Counted from the first letter of the stretch, positions 42,245-51,063 are shown. The stretch: 64,000 nt of DNA from JAAYED01 sp040772225 (GCA_040772225.1 JAXGYO010000002.1:2073890-2137889); one strand, 5' to 3'. Notes: generated by a model not told the origin, from the sequence alone. A program made the numbers and translations.

Positions 42245-43114
42245 TCAGGCCAGCGCCGCCTTGATGGCCGCGATGTGTGCCGGCCCCGTGCCGCAGCATC
42301 CGCCGATGATGCGTGCCCCCAGCGCGTGGAAACGGCGCGCATGTTCGGCCATCGCGTCCGCATCAATATCCCACAGGGTCTCCGCATCTCGGCCGAGCTG
42401 CGGAATGCCGGCGTTGGAGCGGGCCAGCAATGGCAAGTCAGTCGCCGCGCGCATCTGCTCAATTGCGATGGCAACCGCGTCGGGGCCATCGCCGCAATTG
42501 GCGCCTACCGCGCTCACGCCCAGGGCCTCCATCCGCGCGGCAGCATCCCCCGCCTTGAGCCCCATCATGGTGCGTCCGCGCGGGTTGAATGCAAAGCTGC
42601 AGAACACGGGCACGCTGCCCAGCTGCAATGCCATGCGCACTGCGGCGCCCGCCTCCTCGATGTCGTGGTGCGTCTCTACGACGATCAGATCCACACCCGC
42701 GGCGATTAGGGCCTCGATCTGCTCGGCATAGACGTCCTCGGCCTCGGCCAGCGAGAGATCACCCAGCGGTTGCATGAGCTTGCCCGTGGGTCCCACCGAG
42801 CCAGCCACCCAGGCGCGGTCACCCGCCGCCTGGCGCACCAGTTCCACGGCGCGTTGATTGTACTCGGCGACCTTATCTCCGAGGCCGCCTTCACCCAGGC
42901 GGATTCGGGTGGCACCAAAGGTGTTTGTGGTGAGGTAGTCGGCGCCCGCCTCCAGGTAGGCGGTATGCACCGCAAGCACATCCTCAGGATGGGTCTCGGT
43001 CCAGGCTTCGGGCATCGTGCCCGCTGGAAGGCCGCGCGCTTGAAGCATGGTGCCGATGGCGCCATCACCGATGATCAACGTGCCCGATTTGAGGACGGTG
43101 CGCAGATCCTGCAT
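42245..43114 (-). CDS. homocysteine S-methyltransferase-family protein
   Basis: This 289-aa protein matches the zinc-dependent methyltransferase domain at the N-terminus of MetH and in betaine- or S-methylmethionine-dependent enzymes. It has GDGAIGTMLQARGLP and TNTFGATRIRL. Zinc ligands are Cys in GANCGDGPDA and the Cys pair in IIGGCCGTGPAHI. It would methylate homocysteine (or another thiol) from a donor not evident here. It heads an operon with the DegT gene. Confidence 0.85.
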   Translation of the reverse strand: MQDLRTVLKSGTLIIGDGAIGTMLQARGLPAGTMPEAWTETHPEDVLAVHTAYLEAGADYLTTNTFGATRIRLGEGGLGDKVAEYNQRAVELVRQAAGDRAWVAGSVGPTGKLMQPLGDLSLAEAEDVYAEQIEALIAAGVDLIVVETHHDIEEAGAAVRMALQLGSVPVFCSFAFNPRGRTMMGLKAGDAAARMEALGVSAVGANCGDGPDAVAIAIEQMRAATDLPLLARSNAGIPQLGRDAETLWDIDADAMAEHARRFHALGARIIGGCCGTGPAHIAAIKAALA

Positions 43115-43248
43115 GCTGATGTGCTCCTCGATTGAGATCCAGACGCCTTGACTGGGAACCCTACGTTGAGCCTATCATAGCCATGGCGCCCTGCGCGGGC
43201 AAGTGCAGAAGCCGCGACGGCGAACTCGAACGACTTTAGATACGGTCG

Positions 43249-43278
43249 TTAGGTATCCACACAGCGCTATGGTATAAT
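43249..43278 (+). promoter_or_regulatory. extended -10 promoter for slyD-like gene
   Basis: A perfect TATAAT (43273-43278) preceded by TGG forms an extended -10 box about 27 nt before the start codon. A weak TTAGGT lies 18 bp upstream at 43249-43254. Confidence 0.6.
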
Positions 43279-43305
43279 TGAGTGATTGCACGCTGGAGGA
43301 GAACT

Positions 43306-43833
43306 ATGGCTACGGTTCAAGATGGAATGCACGTTTGTTTTCTCTACACCCTTACGCTGGATAGCGGAGAGGTGATCGACTCGACAGAGGGCGGGCAGGC
43401 ACTCTGCTACGTTCACGGCACCGGCAGCATCATCCCCGGCCTGGAGCAGGCACTTGAGGGGATGTCTGTGGGCGACGCCAAGAGCGTGCTCGTCCCGGCG
43501 GCCATGGCCTATGGCGAGAGTGAGCCCGATACGATCGAGCGGCTGCCGCGCAGCCTCTTTCCCGAGGACGTCGAGGTCGGCATGGGTTTTCGCATGCGCA
43601 ATGAGCAGGGTCAGGTGCTGACCGTCTACGCAGAGTCTATCGAGGACGACTGGGTGGAAGTGAACTTTGCGCATCCGCTCGCCGGCCAAGACCTGCACTT
43701 TGAGGTCGAGATCACCGAGGTGCGCGAGGCCACTGACGCAGATTTGGTCTCGTGCAGCTCCGGCTGTGAAGGCTGTGGCGAGGGCTGCGACGACGGCTGT
43801 GACGACGGTTGCGGGTGTGGCGGCTGCCACTAG
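43306..43833 (+). CDS. SlyD-type FKBP peptidyl-prolyl isomerase with Cys-rich metal tail
   Basis: This 175-aa protein has an FKBP fold with inserted-flap sequence (LDSGEVIDSTEGGQ, YVHGTGSIIPGLEQAL, FPEDVEVGMGF, VNFAHPLAGQDLHFEVEI). The final 30 residues carry many Cys in CSSGCEGCGEGC-type spacing, ending GCGCGGCH. Classical SlyD has a His-rich tail that binds nickel for hydrogenase maturation; this one is mostly Cys. A chaperone/metal-storage role is likely. A GGAGG ribosome binding site and a clear terminator frame the gene. Confidence 0.88.
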   Translation: MATVQDGMHVCFLYTLTLDSGEVIDSTEGGQALCYVHGTGSIIPGLEQALEGMSVGDAKSVLVPAAMAYGESEPDTIERLPRSLFPEDVEVGMGFRMRNEQGQVLTVYAESIEDDWVEVNFAHPLAGQDLHFEVEITEVREATDADLVSCSSGCEGCGEGCDDGCDDGCGCGGCH

Positions 43834-43847
43834 AACTGCCTGAACCC

Positions 43848-43887
43848 AACAGGGTGGACGGCTCATGCCTCCACCCTGTTTTCTTTC
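43848..43887 (+). terminator. rho-independent terminator of slyD-like gene
   Basis: AACAGGGTGGA pairs with TCCACCCTGTT around an 11-nt loop and is followed by TTTTCTTT. It also separates the convergent UroD-like gene. Confidence 0.85.
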
Positions 43888-43899
43888 GTGGCTTGCGAC

Positions 43900-45195
43900 C
43901 TAGTACCCCGATGCAATCTCTGACGCGATACGAGTCCAGGCGTCGAAACGCTCAGTGCGGCCCTCGCAGGTGTGCGTATCCTTGAGGATCATCTCGACGA
44001 CGTTGCCGCGCGTTGCCTCGCAAGCGTCCGTAATGTAGGTGCGTACCATGTTCTCATCGAACCGGCCCACGAGATGCACCGGCTGGGGCTTCCACGATAC
44101 GATGCAGCGATTGGCGATCTGCTCCGCGCACCTCTCCAGATTCGCGGTGGGCGCTACTGAGACTCGCCGCAGATTGGGGATGGTTAGCACGTCCCGCATT
44201 TTCAGGGTGAGATCCTCACAGCAGCCGTAGCCGTTCAGGCCAAAGGGCTCCAGCAGGCGCTTTTCATATGGCAGGATGAACTCGGCGTGCATGCGCGGGG
44301 AGACCTGCGCCATCTCCTGTGCCTCGGCTGAGGCCCACAGGTCGCACAGGCGGGGCTGCCCGCCACCGTAGCCATCCGCCGGAAGGGCGTCGGTATAGCT
44401 GGTGCCTCCGGATGAGTGGTACTCGCCATCGTTATTGAGCTGCAGCAGGTCCAGTGCCTGATATTGAGCAATGATCTCGCGGTGTCCTGCCTCCAGGATG
44501 GCCATGGCGCGATGAAGCATCGCAGGCTCGGCGATCATGTCCATCATCACCTGCTCCAGCCCGCGCAGGGCGGTGTACTCTGCCATCAGATGGAAGGAAA
44601 TCACGCCGATGCCGCGCACCTCGACCGGCAGAATGTCTCCGAATACCTCTGCGGTCGCCTGCGCCTCGCGCTCCGTTGCGGCGGCGTCGTAGCTGACGGT
44701 GGGCGCGTGCAGCAGGTCCAGGTCTCGCTCCGAGTGGATGACGGGATCAAAAGCCCAGGCGCCGGTGGCCTCGCGGCTCGGGATCTGCCGCGGCTCCAGT
44801 CCCCAACTGGAGAGAGCCACCTGTTTGCGCACCACCCAGCGGGGCTCGATCACCGTGTCATCGTGCAGGTGTTCATAGTGATAGATCACCTGGCGCAGCG
44901 ACCATTCATAGGCCCGAGCGCGGTGCCCCTCACAGCGGAGCGCTGACGCTGGCAGGAGCTCGCGCCAGGAGCCTTCGGGAAAGACCAGCACCATGGGCCG
45001 GACACGCTCCAGGGCGTTGTGACGTTTCCACAGGGCGCGGCGTTCATCCATGATGGGCAGGTGGCCGATCTCCGATACCTGTCTGGCCAGCGCTCTCAGG
45101 AGGGCGCGATCGGGCGCCGAGATCCCCGTCTCGAACGCCCTTCGGGGCGCGAGGCCGACATTGAGCATGTCTGTGAAGTAAAGTTCGGGTAGCAT
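43900..45195 (-). CDS. uroporphyrinogen-decarboxylase-like (UroD-fold) protein
   Basis: This 431-aa protein falls in the UroD superfamily, which also contains corrinoid methyltransferases. Supporting segments are VISFHLMAEYTALRG, a C-terminal VSVAPTANLERC and ISWKP-like strands (IVSWKPQPVHLVGRF). The length exceeds haem-pathway UroD (about 350 aa), and typical UroD active-site motifs are not evident. A methyltransferase-like or unknown role is therefore more likely. It lies 3 nt downstream of a two-helix membrane protein gene. Confidence 0.65.
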   Translation of the reverse strand: MLPELYFTDMLNVGLAPRRAFETGISAPDRALLRALARQVSEIGHLPIMDERRALWKRHNALERVRPMVLVFPEGSWRELLPASALRCEGHRARAYEWSLRQVIYHYEHLHDDTVIEPRWVVRKQVALSSWGLEPRQIPSREATGAWAFDPVIHSERDLDLLHAPTVSYDAAATEREAQATAEVFGDILPVEVRGIGVISFHLMAEYTALRGLEQVMMDMIAEPAMLHRAMAILEAGHREIIAQYQALDLLQLNNDGEYHSSGGTSYTDALPADGYGGGQPRLCDLWASAEAQEMAQVSPRMHAEFILPYEKRLLEPFGLNGYGCCEDLTLKMRDVLTIPNLRRVSVAPTANLERCAEQIANRCIVSWKPQPVHLVGRFDENMVRTYITDACEATRGNVVEMILKDTHTCEGRTERFDAWTRIASEIASGY

Positions 45196-45198
45196 CGT

Positions 45199-45489
45199 CT
45201 ACTTTCGATAATCTCCCCGGTAGAGCGAGCCGATATCATCTTCAGGCTTGTGCCGGCTCATCGATCGGCCCACCAGAATGGAGATGAGACCTATCAGCAG
45301 GGCAGGGCCCAGGCAGAACATGAGTGAGAAGGTTAGATTCTCAAGGGCAGGCCCATCAGCACCACTGGTTGGCGTGAGGGCGATGGCGGCAGTGATCACC
45401 GCGCCCACGATGATCACGCCGATGCCAATCCTGACAAGTATGCGACCGATCTGATCGGCCCCGCGGGGGTCCATATCCATAGGCAGCAT
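45199..45489 (-). CDS. small two-helix membrane protein
   Basis: This 96-aa protein has two hydrophobic segments (VRIGIGVIIVGAVITAAIAL and SLMFCLGPALLIGLISILVG) and a charged C-terminus. ATG 45489 is preferred over 45519 because AGAGGAAAT precedes it. It is the first gene of an operon with the UroD-like gene. Family not recognised. Confidence 0.6.
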   Translation of the reverse strand: MLPMDMDPRGADQIGRILVRIGIGVIIVGAVITAAIALTPTSGADGPALENLTFSLMFCLGPALLIGLISILVGRSMSRHKPEDDIGSLYRGDYRK

Positions 45490-45573
45490 GGTCTTTATTT
45501 CCTCTCTGTGTGTGGCCACAGTGTAGCATTGGTCTGCGGCGATTGCATCTACAGCACTCCTGACTGCAGCAGG

Positions 45574-45602
45574 TTGTCACGAGCCATGGGCCTGTCTAGA
45601 AT
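45574..45602 (+). promoter_or_regulatory. promoter for MalY-type gene
   Basis: TTGTCA (45574-45579, 5 of 6 consensus matches), an exact 17-bp spacer and TAGAAT (45597-45602) lie about 43 nt before the start codon. Confidence 0.65.
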
Positions 45603-45644
45603 GCAGCCAGCGTACGTGCTACAACAGAGATGATGGGGAGGATG

Positions 45645-46799
45645 ATGGCTGCTGACTTTGACTGTTTTATCGATCGGTCGGGCACCTGCAGCGCCAAATG
45701 GGAACGCTACGGCGAGGGGGTGATCCCCCTGTGGGTGGCGGATATGGACTTTTGCGCGCCGGAGCCGGTGATCGACGCGCTGCGGGCTCGGGTGGAGCAC
45801 GGCATCTTTGGCTATGGCATGGAGCCAGCCGGCCTGCGCGAGGTGATTGTCGCGCGACTAAAGGCACGCTATGGCTGGGAGGTGACGCCAGACGATCTGC
45901 TCTTTATCCCCGGCGTTGTGGTGGGCTTTAACCTGGCGGCGCAGGCGGTCTGCCAGCCGGGCGAGTCGTTACTGCTGCAGACACCGATCTACTATCCCAT
46001 GCTCGGGGTCGCCGGGCGGGCGGGTATCGGACAGGACGAGATGCAGCTTACCAAGGGCGCCGATGGCCGCTATACCATCGATATGGATCTGATGCAACGC
46101 ACCGTGACGCCGCAGACGCGGATGTTCCTGATGTGTAACCCGCACAACCCGGTGGGCCGGGCCTTTGACCGGGCCGAACTGGAGGCGATGGCGGCGCTCT
46201 GTGCGCGCCACGACCTGGTCATTTGCTCGGATGAGATCCACTGCGAGCTGATGATGCCGGGCAACGGGCATATCCCCATCGCCGCACTTGACAGCGAGAC
46301 GGCTGCCCGGACCATTACACTGATGGCCCCCAGCAAGACCTTTAACATTGCCGGATTAAAGTTCTCCGTGGCCATCATCCAGAACCCCGAGTTACGCCAG
46401 TCCTTTGTCGCCGCTCAGCGCGGGATCGTCTCAGGGATCAGCGTGCTCGCCTACGCGGCGGCGCTGGCCGCCTATGAGCATGGCGACCCCTGGCTGGAGG
46501 AGTTGCTCGCCTATCTGCAGGGGAACCGGGACTATCTGCAGTCCTTTGTGGCCGAGCGACTGCCCGGCGTGACCATGTCGCCCATGGAGGCCACATACCT
46601 GGCCTGGCTCGACTGCCGTGGCGCGGAGCTGCCTTGCCCGCCCGGCGAGTTCTTTGTGCAGCAGGCCGGCGTGGCACTGAACGAGGGTGCGCTGTTCGGT
46701 GCGGGCGGTGAGGGCCACGCCCGGCTGAACTTTGGCTGTTGCCGTAAGTTATTGACGCAGGCGTTGGAGCAGATGGAGACCGCCCTCAAGGCGCGTTGA
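45645..46799 (+). CDS. MalY/PatB-family PLP C-S lyase or aminotransferase
   Basis: This 384-aa fold-type I PLP enzyme is of the MalY/PatB group. It has an N-terminal GTCSAKWERYG, PLWVADMDF, CNPHNPVGRAF, SDEIHCELM and the PLP Lys231 in APSKTFNIAGLK. Members are cystathionine beta-lyases, and some also regulate sugar operons. Several in-frame ATGs (45630, 45642, 45645) exist. GGGGAGG at 45635-45641 fits 45645 best, though spacing is short. Confidence 0.85.
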   Translation: MAADFDCFIDRSGTCSAKWERYGEGVIPLWVADMDFCAPEPVIDALRARVEHGIFGYGMEPAGLREVIVARLKARYGWEVTPDDLLFIPGVVVGFNLAAQAVCQPGESLLLQTPIYYPMLGVAGRAGIGQDEMQLTKGADGRYTIDMDLMQRTVTPQTRMFLMCNPHNPVGRAFDRAELEAMAALCARHDLVICSDEIHCELMMPGNGHIPIAALDSETAARTITLMAPSKTFNIAGLKFSVAIIQNPELRQSFVAAQRGIVSGISVLAYAAALAAYEHGDPWLEELLAYLQGNRDYLQSFVAERLPGVTMSPMEATYLAWLDCRGAELPCPPGEFFVQQAGVALNEGALFGAGGEGHARLNFGCCRKLLTQALEQMETALKAR

Positions 46800-46831
46800 C
46801 GTTGGCTATGTGCGCGCTAGAGTACTAGACT
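46796..46831 (+). promoter_or_regulatory. overlapping promoters for mannose-6-phosphate isomerase gene
   Basis: Two overlapping arrangements are seen: TTGACG-16-TAGAGT (46796-46823) and TTGGCT-18-TAGACT (46802-46831). Both begin at the end of the MalY gene, about 30-40 nt before the next start codon. Confidence 0.5.
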
Positions 46832-46859
46832 GGGGCATATCTGGCAGAAAAGGAGCAAC

Positions 46860-47972
46860 ATGTCGAACGAGACGCCTGCACTGTACCCATTAAGGTTCCG
46901 CGAGATCCTGCGCAACTATGGTTTCGGCGATCGCTGGATCGTCGAATCATTTGAAAAGACAGGCCTGCCTGAGGATCATCGTATCGCAGAGACGTGGGAG
47001 GTGGTCGACCGGCCCAACGAAAGCAGCCCTATCATCAACGGCGCCCTTGCTGGCAAGACCTTGCATGAGGCGATCGAGACCTATGGGGCGCGCCTGCTGG
47101 GCAGCGATGTGGTCGCCCGGGGCGGCACGCGCTTTCCCCTCCTGATCAAGTTCCTGGACGCCTCCAATCCCCTGGGTGAGCAGATCCACCCCACCGATGA
47201 GCAAGCCCCGGGGTTCAAGCGGGCCGACGATCCGGGCAAGACCGAGGCCTGGTACATGCTGCGCACCCGTCCGAACGCCACCATCGAGTGCGGCTGCAAG
47301 CCGGGCACGGATCGCGCCACGCTGGAAGAGGCGCTCAGCCGCAAGGCCTCCCGCGAGTGTATGGTCGAGTATCCGGTCATCCCCGATGACTCCTTCCTCT
47401 TGTACGCCAACACCATGCACTATTCCAAGGGTGGCGTGATCTTTTACGAGATTATGCAGAACTCGGACATCACCGTGGGACTGAACTGGCTCAAGGGTGA
47501 GGGGCCAGCGGGTGCGGGCCGCGACCCCGAGGAGATGGCCGACTATATCCACCTGGAGACGCCGTTTGACTGCCGTACGCGCCACGTGGCGGTGGTGCGC
47601 GGCGCCAACCTGCAGACCTACATCTTTGCCTGCGGCTATTTCAGCCTGGAGCGCTGGGACCTGACCGCGCCATTGACCGTGGCGCCCGATGGCAAGCGAT
47701 TCTATGTTTACTCGATCATCGAGGGGCACGCGACGCTCAAATACGGCGATGTGACCGAGGATCTCGTCTCGGGCAATACCTTCCTGGCGCCGGCCGGTAT
47801 GGCCCCTGCTGAGCTGATCCCCGATGGGCGGGCGGCACTGCTGCGCGCCTTTGTGCCTGACCTGATGGCGGATGTGGTGGCGCCGCTGCGCGCGGCTGGC
47901 ATCGCCGACGACAAGATCGCCGGCCTGGGCGGTATCACGCGGCTCAACCACCTCACGCCGCTGCTCGGCTAG
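46860..47972 (+). CDS. class I mannose-6-phosphate isomerase-family protein
   Basis: This 370-aa cupin-type phosphosugar isomerase has an N-terminal WGxxR-like region (YGFGDRWIVESFE) and the zinc ligands of the QIHPTDEQA motif. A Glu/His pair lies in LYANTMHYSKGGVIFYEIMQ, and the C-terminal lid segment is NTFLAPAGMAP. It would interconvert mannose-6-phosphate and fructose-6-phosphate or a related pair. AAAAGGAGC precedes the ATG. Confidence 0.85.
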   Translation: MSNETPALYPLRFREILRNYGFGDRWIVESFEKTGLPEDHRIAETWEVVDRPNESSPIINGALAGKTLHEAIETYGARLLGSDVVARGGTRFPLLIKFLDASNPLGEQIHPTDEQAPGFKRADDPGKTEAWYMLRTRPNATIECGCKPGTDRATLEEALSRKASRECMVEYPVIPDDSFLLYANTMHYSKGGVIFYEIMQNSDITVGLNWLKGEGPAGAGRDPEEMADYIHLETPFDCRTRHVAVVRGANLQTYIFACGYFSLERWDLTAPLTVAPDGKRFYVYSIIEGHATLKYGDVTEDLVSGNTFLAPAGMAPAELIPDGRAALLRAFVPDLMADVVAPLRAAGIADDKIAGLGGITRLNHLTPLLG

Positions 47973-47989
47973 TGCGGACGTAGCGAAAC

Positions 47990-48018
47990 GCGGGGCAGAG
48001 GGTAACCCCCTGCCCCGC
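47990..48018. terminator. strong hairpin between convergent genes
   Basis: GCGGGGCAG pairs with CTGCCCCGC, with an inner GGG/CCC stem and TAA loop. Only a weak T-rich run (GTTATTTA) follows. It serves the isomerase gene and perhaps dhaL from the other side. Confidence 0.7.
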
Positions 48019-48034
48019 ATGTGTTATTTATGGC

Positions 48035-48679
48035 CTAGCTCAGCGTGGCGACAAAGCTCGCCAGCGACTCGAACATCAGCTGGATGGCCGTAGCGCCCGG
48101 GTCCTGCGCCCCGATGGTGCGTTCAGCGAACCAGCTGGAGCGGCCGCTTTTTGATTTCATCTCAATCGTCGCGGTAGCCCCCTCGGCGGCGACCAGTGCC
48201 GCGTCTTTTAGCGCTACGGCAAGCGGGGTGCCTGCCTCTGCCGCGGCCTGTAGCGCCTGTGCCGCCGGCACGAGGGCATCCAGCAGCGTCTTGTCCCCGA
48301 GCTGCGCCTTGCCGCGTTCCATGACACCCTCGGCCGCCGATTGCGCCATGCGGGCCAGGTCCGGCAGCTCCAGTTGCTCCAGACCCTTGGCCTCTTTGGC
48401 AGCGCGCATCATCATCGTAGCAAAGAGCACACCAAAGGTGGAGGCGGCCTTGCGATTGAACGCCATGCCGCTGCGCAGCAGGATCGTCGCGATGTCCTGG
48501 TCCGCCAGGGCATCGAGGCCCTCCACGACTGCGCCAAAGCCGATGGTCATGGTGATGCCCAGGTCACCGTCACCGATGGCGGCATCCAGTTCGCGCAGCC
48601 GCTCGGCGTTGGCGGTCAGATCGGCGGCCATGGTGCGCAGGGCTGCCAGCACATTGTCGCGAGTCAGCGTCTCTGCCAT
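48035..48679 (-). CDS. dhaL: dihydroxyacetone kinase subunit DhaL (ADP/ATP-binding)
   Basis: This 214-aa all-helical DhaL domain carries the nucleotide-Mg motif AAIGDGDLGITM. Further conserved stretches are KAASTFGVLFATMMM, DALVPAAQAL and SKSGRSSWFAERTIG. It pairs with DhaK, 9 nt upstream. In PTS-type systems DhaL keeps ADP that is rephosphorylated by DhaM. No dhaM gene is seen in the window, so phosphate donor and exact substrate (dihydroxyacetone, erythrulose or other) are open. Confidence 0.9.
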   Translation of the reverse strand: MAETLTRDNVLAALRTMAADLTANAERLRELDAAIGDGDLGITMTIGFGAVVEGLDALADQDIATILLRSGMAFNRKAASTFGVLFATMMMRAAKEAKGLEQLELPDLARMAQSAAEGVMERGKAQLGDKTLLDALVPAAQALQAAAEAGTPLAVALKDAALVAAEGATATIEMKSKSGRSSWFAERTIGAQDPGATAIQLMFESLASFVATLS

Positions 48680-48688
48680 CTCGTCCCC

Positions 48689-49690
48689 CTAACTCTGCTG
48701 GAAGAATGGTGAGCGCGCGGGCGCATCCAGCAGCCGCTTGAGCTCGTCGTCCAGCTTGAGCAGGCTGACGCTGGCGCCGGCCATCTCCAACGACGTTGCA
48801 TACTCGCCCACATAGCTACGATAGATGGCGATGTTCGCCTCTCCAAGAAGCTGAGCGACACGCCGGTAGAGGACGTACAGCTCCTCCGGTGGGGTCGCGC
48901 CCAGGCCGTTCAGTAGCACGGCTACCTGGTCGCCCGACTGGAAGGGCAGGTCCTTGATCAGGTCCTGTGTGAGGCGCGTGGCGATGGCATCGGCGGGCTC
49001 GAGCTTGCCACGATGCACGCCGGCCTCGCCGTGGATGCCCATCCCGATCTCCATCTCGTCGTCACCGATGGTAAAGGTGGGCACACCGGCAGCAGGCACG
49101 GTGCAGGGGGAGAGCGCTACGCCCATGGACCGGGTGTTGAACACGGCCGCCCGGGTGACGCGCACGACCTCGTCCAGCGAGGCGCCTTCGGCGGCCGCCG
49201 CGCCGGCGATCTTGTAGGCAAAGAACAGGCCGGCCACGCCGCGCCGTCGCTCCCACTGGTCGGGCGGGGCAGAGGCGATATCATCGGACACGAGGACGGT
49301 CTCGACACGGATGTCTTCCATGGCGGCCATCTCGGCGGCCATGTCAAAGTTCATCGTATCCCCGGAATAGTTGCCATAGAGGTAGAGGCAGCCGGCGCCC
49401 CCGTGGGTCGCCAGCGTCGCCTCGTACATGGTCTCGGCGCTGGGGGAGGAAAAGACGTTGCCCACGGAGCAGCCGTCGGCCAGCCCCTGGCCCACATAGC
49501 CCAGGAATACAGGCAGGTGCCCGGAGCCGCCGCCCGTCAGGATGGCTACCTTGCCCTGGACGGGGGCGTCGGCGCGTATGATCGCCCGGGAATCGGCGGG
49601 TGCCGCCTTGAGCTGGTCGCCATGCGCCAGCAGCAGCCCCTCGAGCATCTCGTCCACAAAGTCCATCGGCTCGTTGATGATCTTTTTCAT
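48689..49690 (-). CDS. dhaK: dihydroxyacetone kinase subunit DhaK (substrate-binding)
   Basis: This 333-aa DhaK protein includes LTGGGSGHLPVFLGYVGQG, GCSVGNVFSSPS and GNYSGDTMNF. His220 in MGIHGEAG is the residue that forms a hemiaminal with the keto substrate in characterised enzymes. It forms an operon with dhaL. Triose phosphate from this step would meet the transketolase products of the first operon. Variants of this family also act on tetruloses. Confidence 0.92.
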   Translation of the reverse strand: MKKIINEPMDFVDEMLEGLLLAHGDQLKAAPADSRAIIRADAPVQGKVAILTGGGSGHLPVFLGYVGQGLADGCSVGNVFSSPSAETMYEATLATHGGAGCLYLYGNYSGDTMNFDMAAEMAAMEDIRVETVLVSDDIASAPPDQWERRRGVAGLFFAYKIAGAAAAEGASLDEVVRVTRAAVFNTRSMGVALSPCTVPAAGVPTFTIGDDEMEIGMGIHGEAGVHRGKLEPADAIATRLTQDLIKDLPFQSGDQVAVLLNGLGATPPEELYVLYRRVAQLLGEANIAIYRSYVGEYATSLEMAGASVSLLKLDDELKRLLDAPARSPFFQQS

Positions 49691-49793
49691 GGGAACGCTC
49701 CTGTCTGCGGTTGTCAGAGGATCACGCTGGCAGACGATAGCACGCCGCGGGCCGCGGTGTCAACCGTTTCGTGGATCTGGGGGACAGGCGCGC

Positions 49794-50879
49794 TCAGGTG
49801 GCTGTTTGGACCGCCAGGCGGCGCGCGGCGCCTTTGATGAGCACCGGCAGCAGTACCATGAGGATGATCATGCGCGTGACGTGCATCGCCGCCACCAGTT
49901 GCGCATCGGCGCCCAATTCAGCGGAGAGGATGATCAGGGCGGTGGCGCCCCCCGGGGAGCAGCCCAGGATGGCCGTCAGAAGGTCGATCTCCGTGAGGAC
50001 TGAGAGCAGCCATCCCAGCGCAAGTCCGTTGATGATCAGAAAGGCGGTCATCAGGGTGCCTGCCAGGGCAAAAGGCTTGAAGCGCCGCAGTACCGCCACG
50101 GTGATGGATGCGCCGACGCCGAGCCCGATGATCCAGTTAGAGTACAGGCGGAGCTCGGGCGGAAAAGCCTGGATGTGCAGCCAGGCGGGGTTCACTACCG
50201 CAGCGAGCAGCATCGGCGCCAGCAAGTCTCCCGCGGGCATCTTGACCTTGCGACCGAGCAGGCCGGCGATCGCCCCGAGAGCCACGAGTATGAAGATGGT
50301 GACGACGGGCGCAAACGGCATCGCCATCGCCGGCCCGGACAGGATGGGCGCTGCCGTCTCGGCGGCGGGCGCGGGGAAGGCTACGGTGGCCAGAGTGGGC
50401 ACGATCAGGAGGATGCTCACCAGGCGGATCAGATGCATGGTGGCGACCACCGGCGCCTCGCCGCCCAGGTCCTCAGAGAGGGCCACCATGGCGGGCAGTG
50501 CGCCCGGCGCGGCGCCGCACAATGCGGTGGGCATAGACATGCTCGTGTAGCGGCTGATCGCCCAGGCGGCGATGAGCCCCAGTAGCGTTACGGCCACGAT
50601 CATGATCACCACGGGCAGGAAGGAGCGCGCGATGGCCTGGATCGTCTCCTCGGTCACCGACACCCCGATGCTGAGGCCCAGGATGACGCGAGCAAGGAGT
50701 TGCATGCAGCGGGGCGCATCCTGCAGGTTACCAAATACCAGGTTCGCGGCACCGGTCGCCAGCATGGCACCGGTAAATGCGCCACCGGGCACCCCGAGCA
50801 GAGGGGCGAGCCAGACGCCCAGAGCGCTAAAGAACAGAGACAGCCAGAGACCTTTGCGCTCGATGAGCCAACCGGTCAA
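49794..50879 (-). CDS. AbrB-family membrane transporter (PF05145 type)
   Basis: This 361-aa protein has two homologous halves of hydrophobic helices, with the repeated signature CGAAPGALPAMVALSEDLGG and CSPGGATALIILSAELGAD. That repeat is typical of the AbrB/ammonia-monooxygenase-like family. Members are poorly characterised inner-membrane proteins linked to small-molecule efflux or regulation. It stands alone, divergent from the aldo/keto reductase gene. Confidence 0.8.
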   Translation of the reverse strand: MTGWLIERKGLWLSLFFSALGVWLAPLLGVPGGAFTGAMLATGAANLVFGNLQDAPRCMQLLARVILGLSIGVSVTEETIQAIARSFLPVVIMIVAVTLLGLIAAWAISRYTSMSMPTALCGAAPGALPAMVALSEDLGGEAPVVATMHLIRLVSILLIVPTLATVAFPAPAAETAAPILSGPAMAMPFAPVVTIFILVALGAIAGLLGRKVKMPAGDLLAPMLLAAVVNPAWLHIQAFPPELRLYSNWIIGLGVGASITVAVLRRFKPFALAGTLMTAFLIINGLALGWLLSVLTEIDLLTAILGCSPGGATALIILSAELGADAQLVAAMHVTRMIILMVLLPVLIKGAARRLAVQTAT

Positions 50880-50991
50880 GTGATCCCCCCACGCAAACGA
50901 GCCGGTGCAGACACAATGCGCTTACGATACGCGCGCTGTCAACGTTGTCAAATGGCTGAGCGCCGGGTCCAACCTGCGTCGACGGGTCCAC

Positions 50992-51020
50992 TTGTGCCTG
51001 CGCCGCTCGCACGCTAGACT
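50992..51020 (+). promoter_or_regulatory. promoter for aldo/keto reductase gene
   Basis: TTGTGC (50992-50997), a 17-bp spacer and TAGACT (51015-51020) lie about 44 nt before the start codon. Confidence 0.5.
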
Positions 51021-51063
51021 GTGCCCTGTCGCATGAAAGTCATCCCCGCAAAGGAGCAACGAT

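Noticed and set aside
43900..45195. Naming the gene hemE
   Set aside because: The protein is longer than haem-pathway UroD, lacks its typical motifs and is not near other haem genes.
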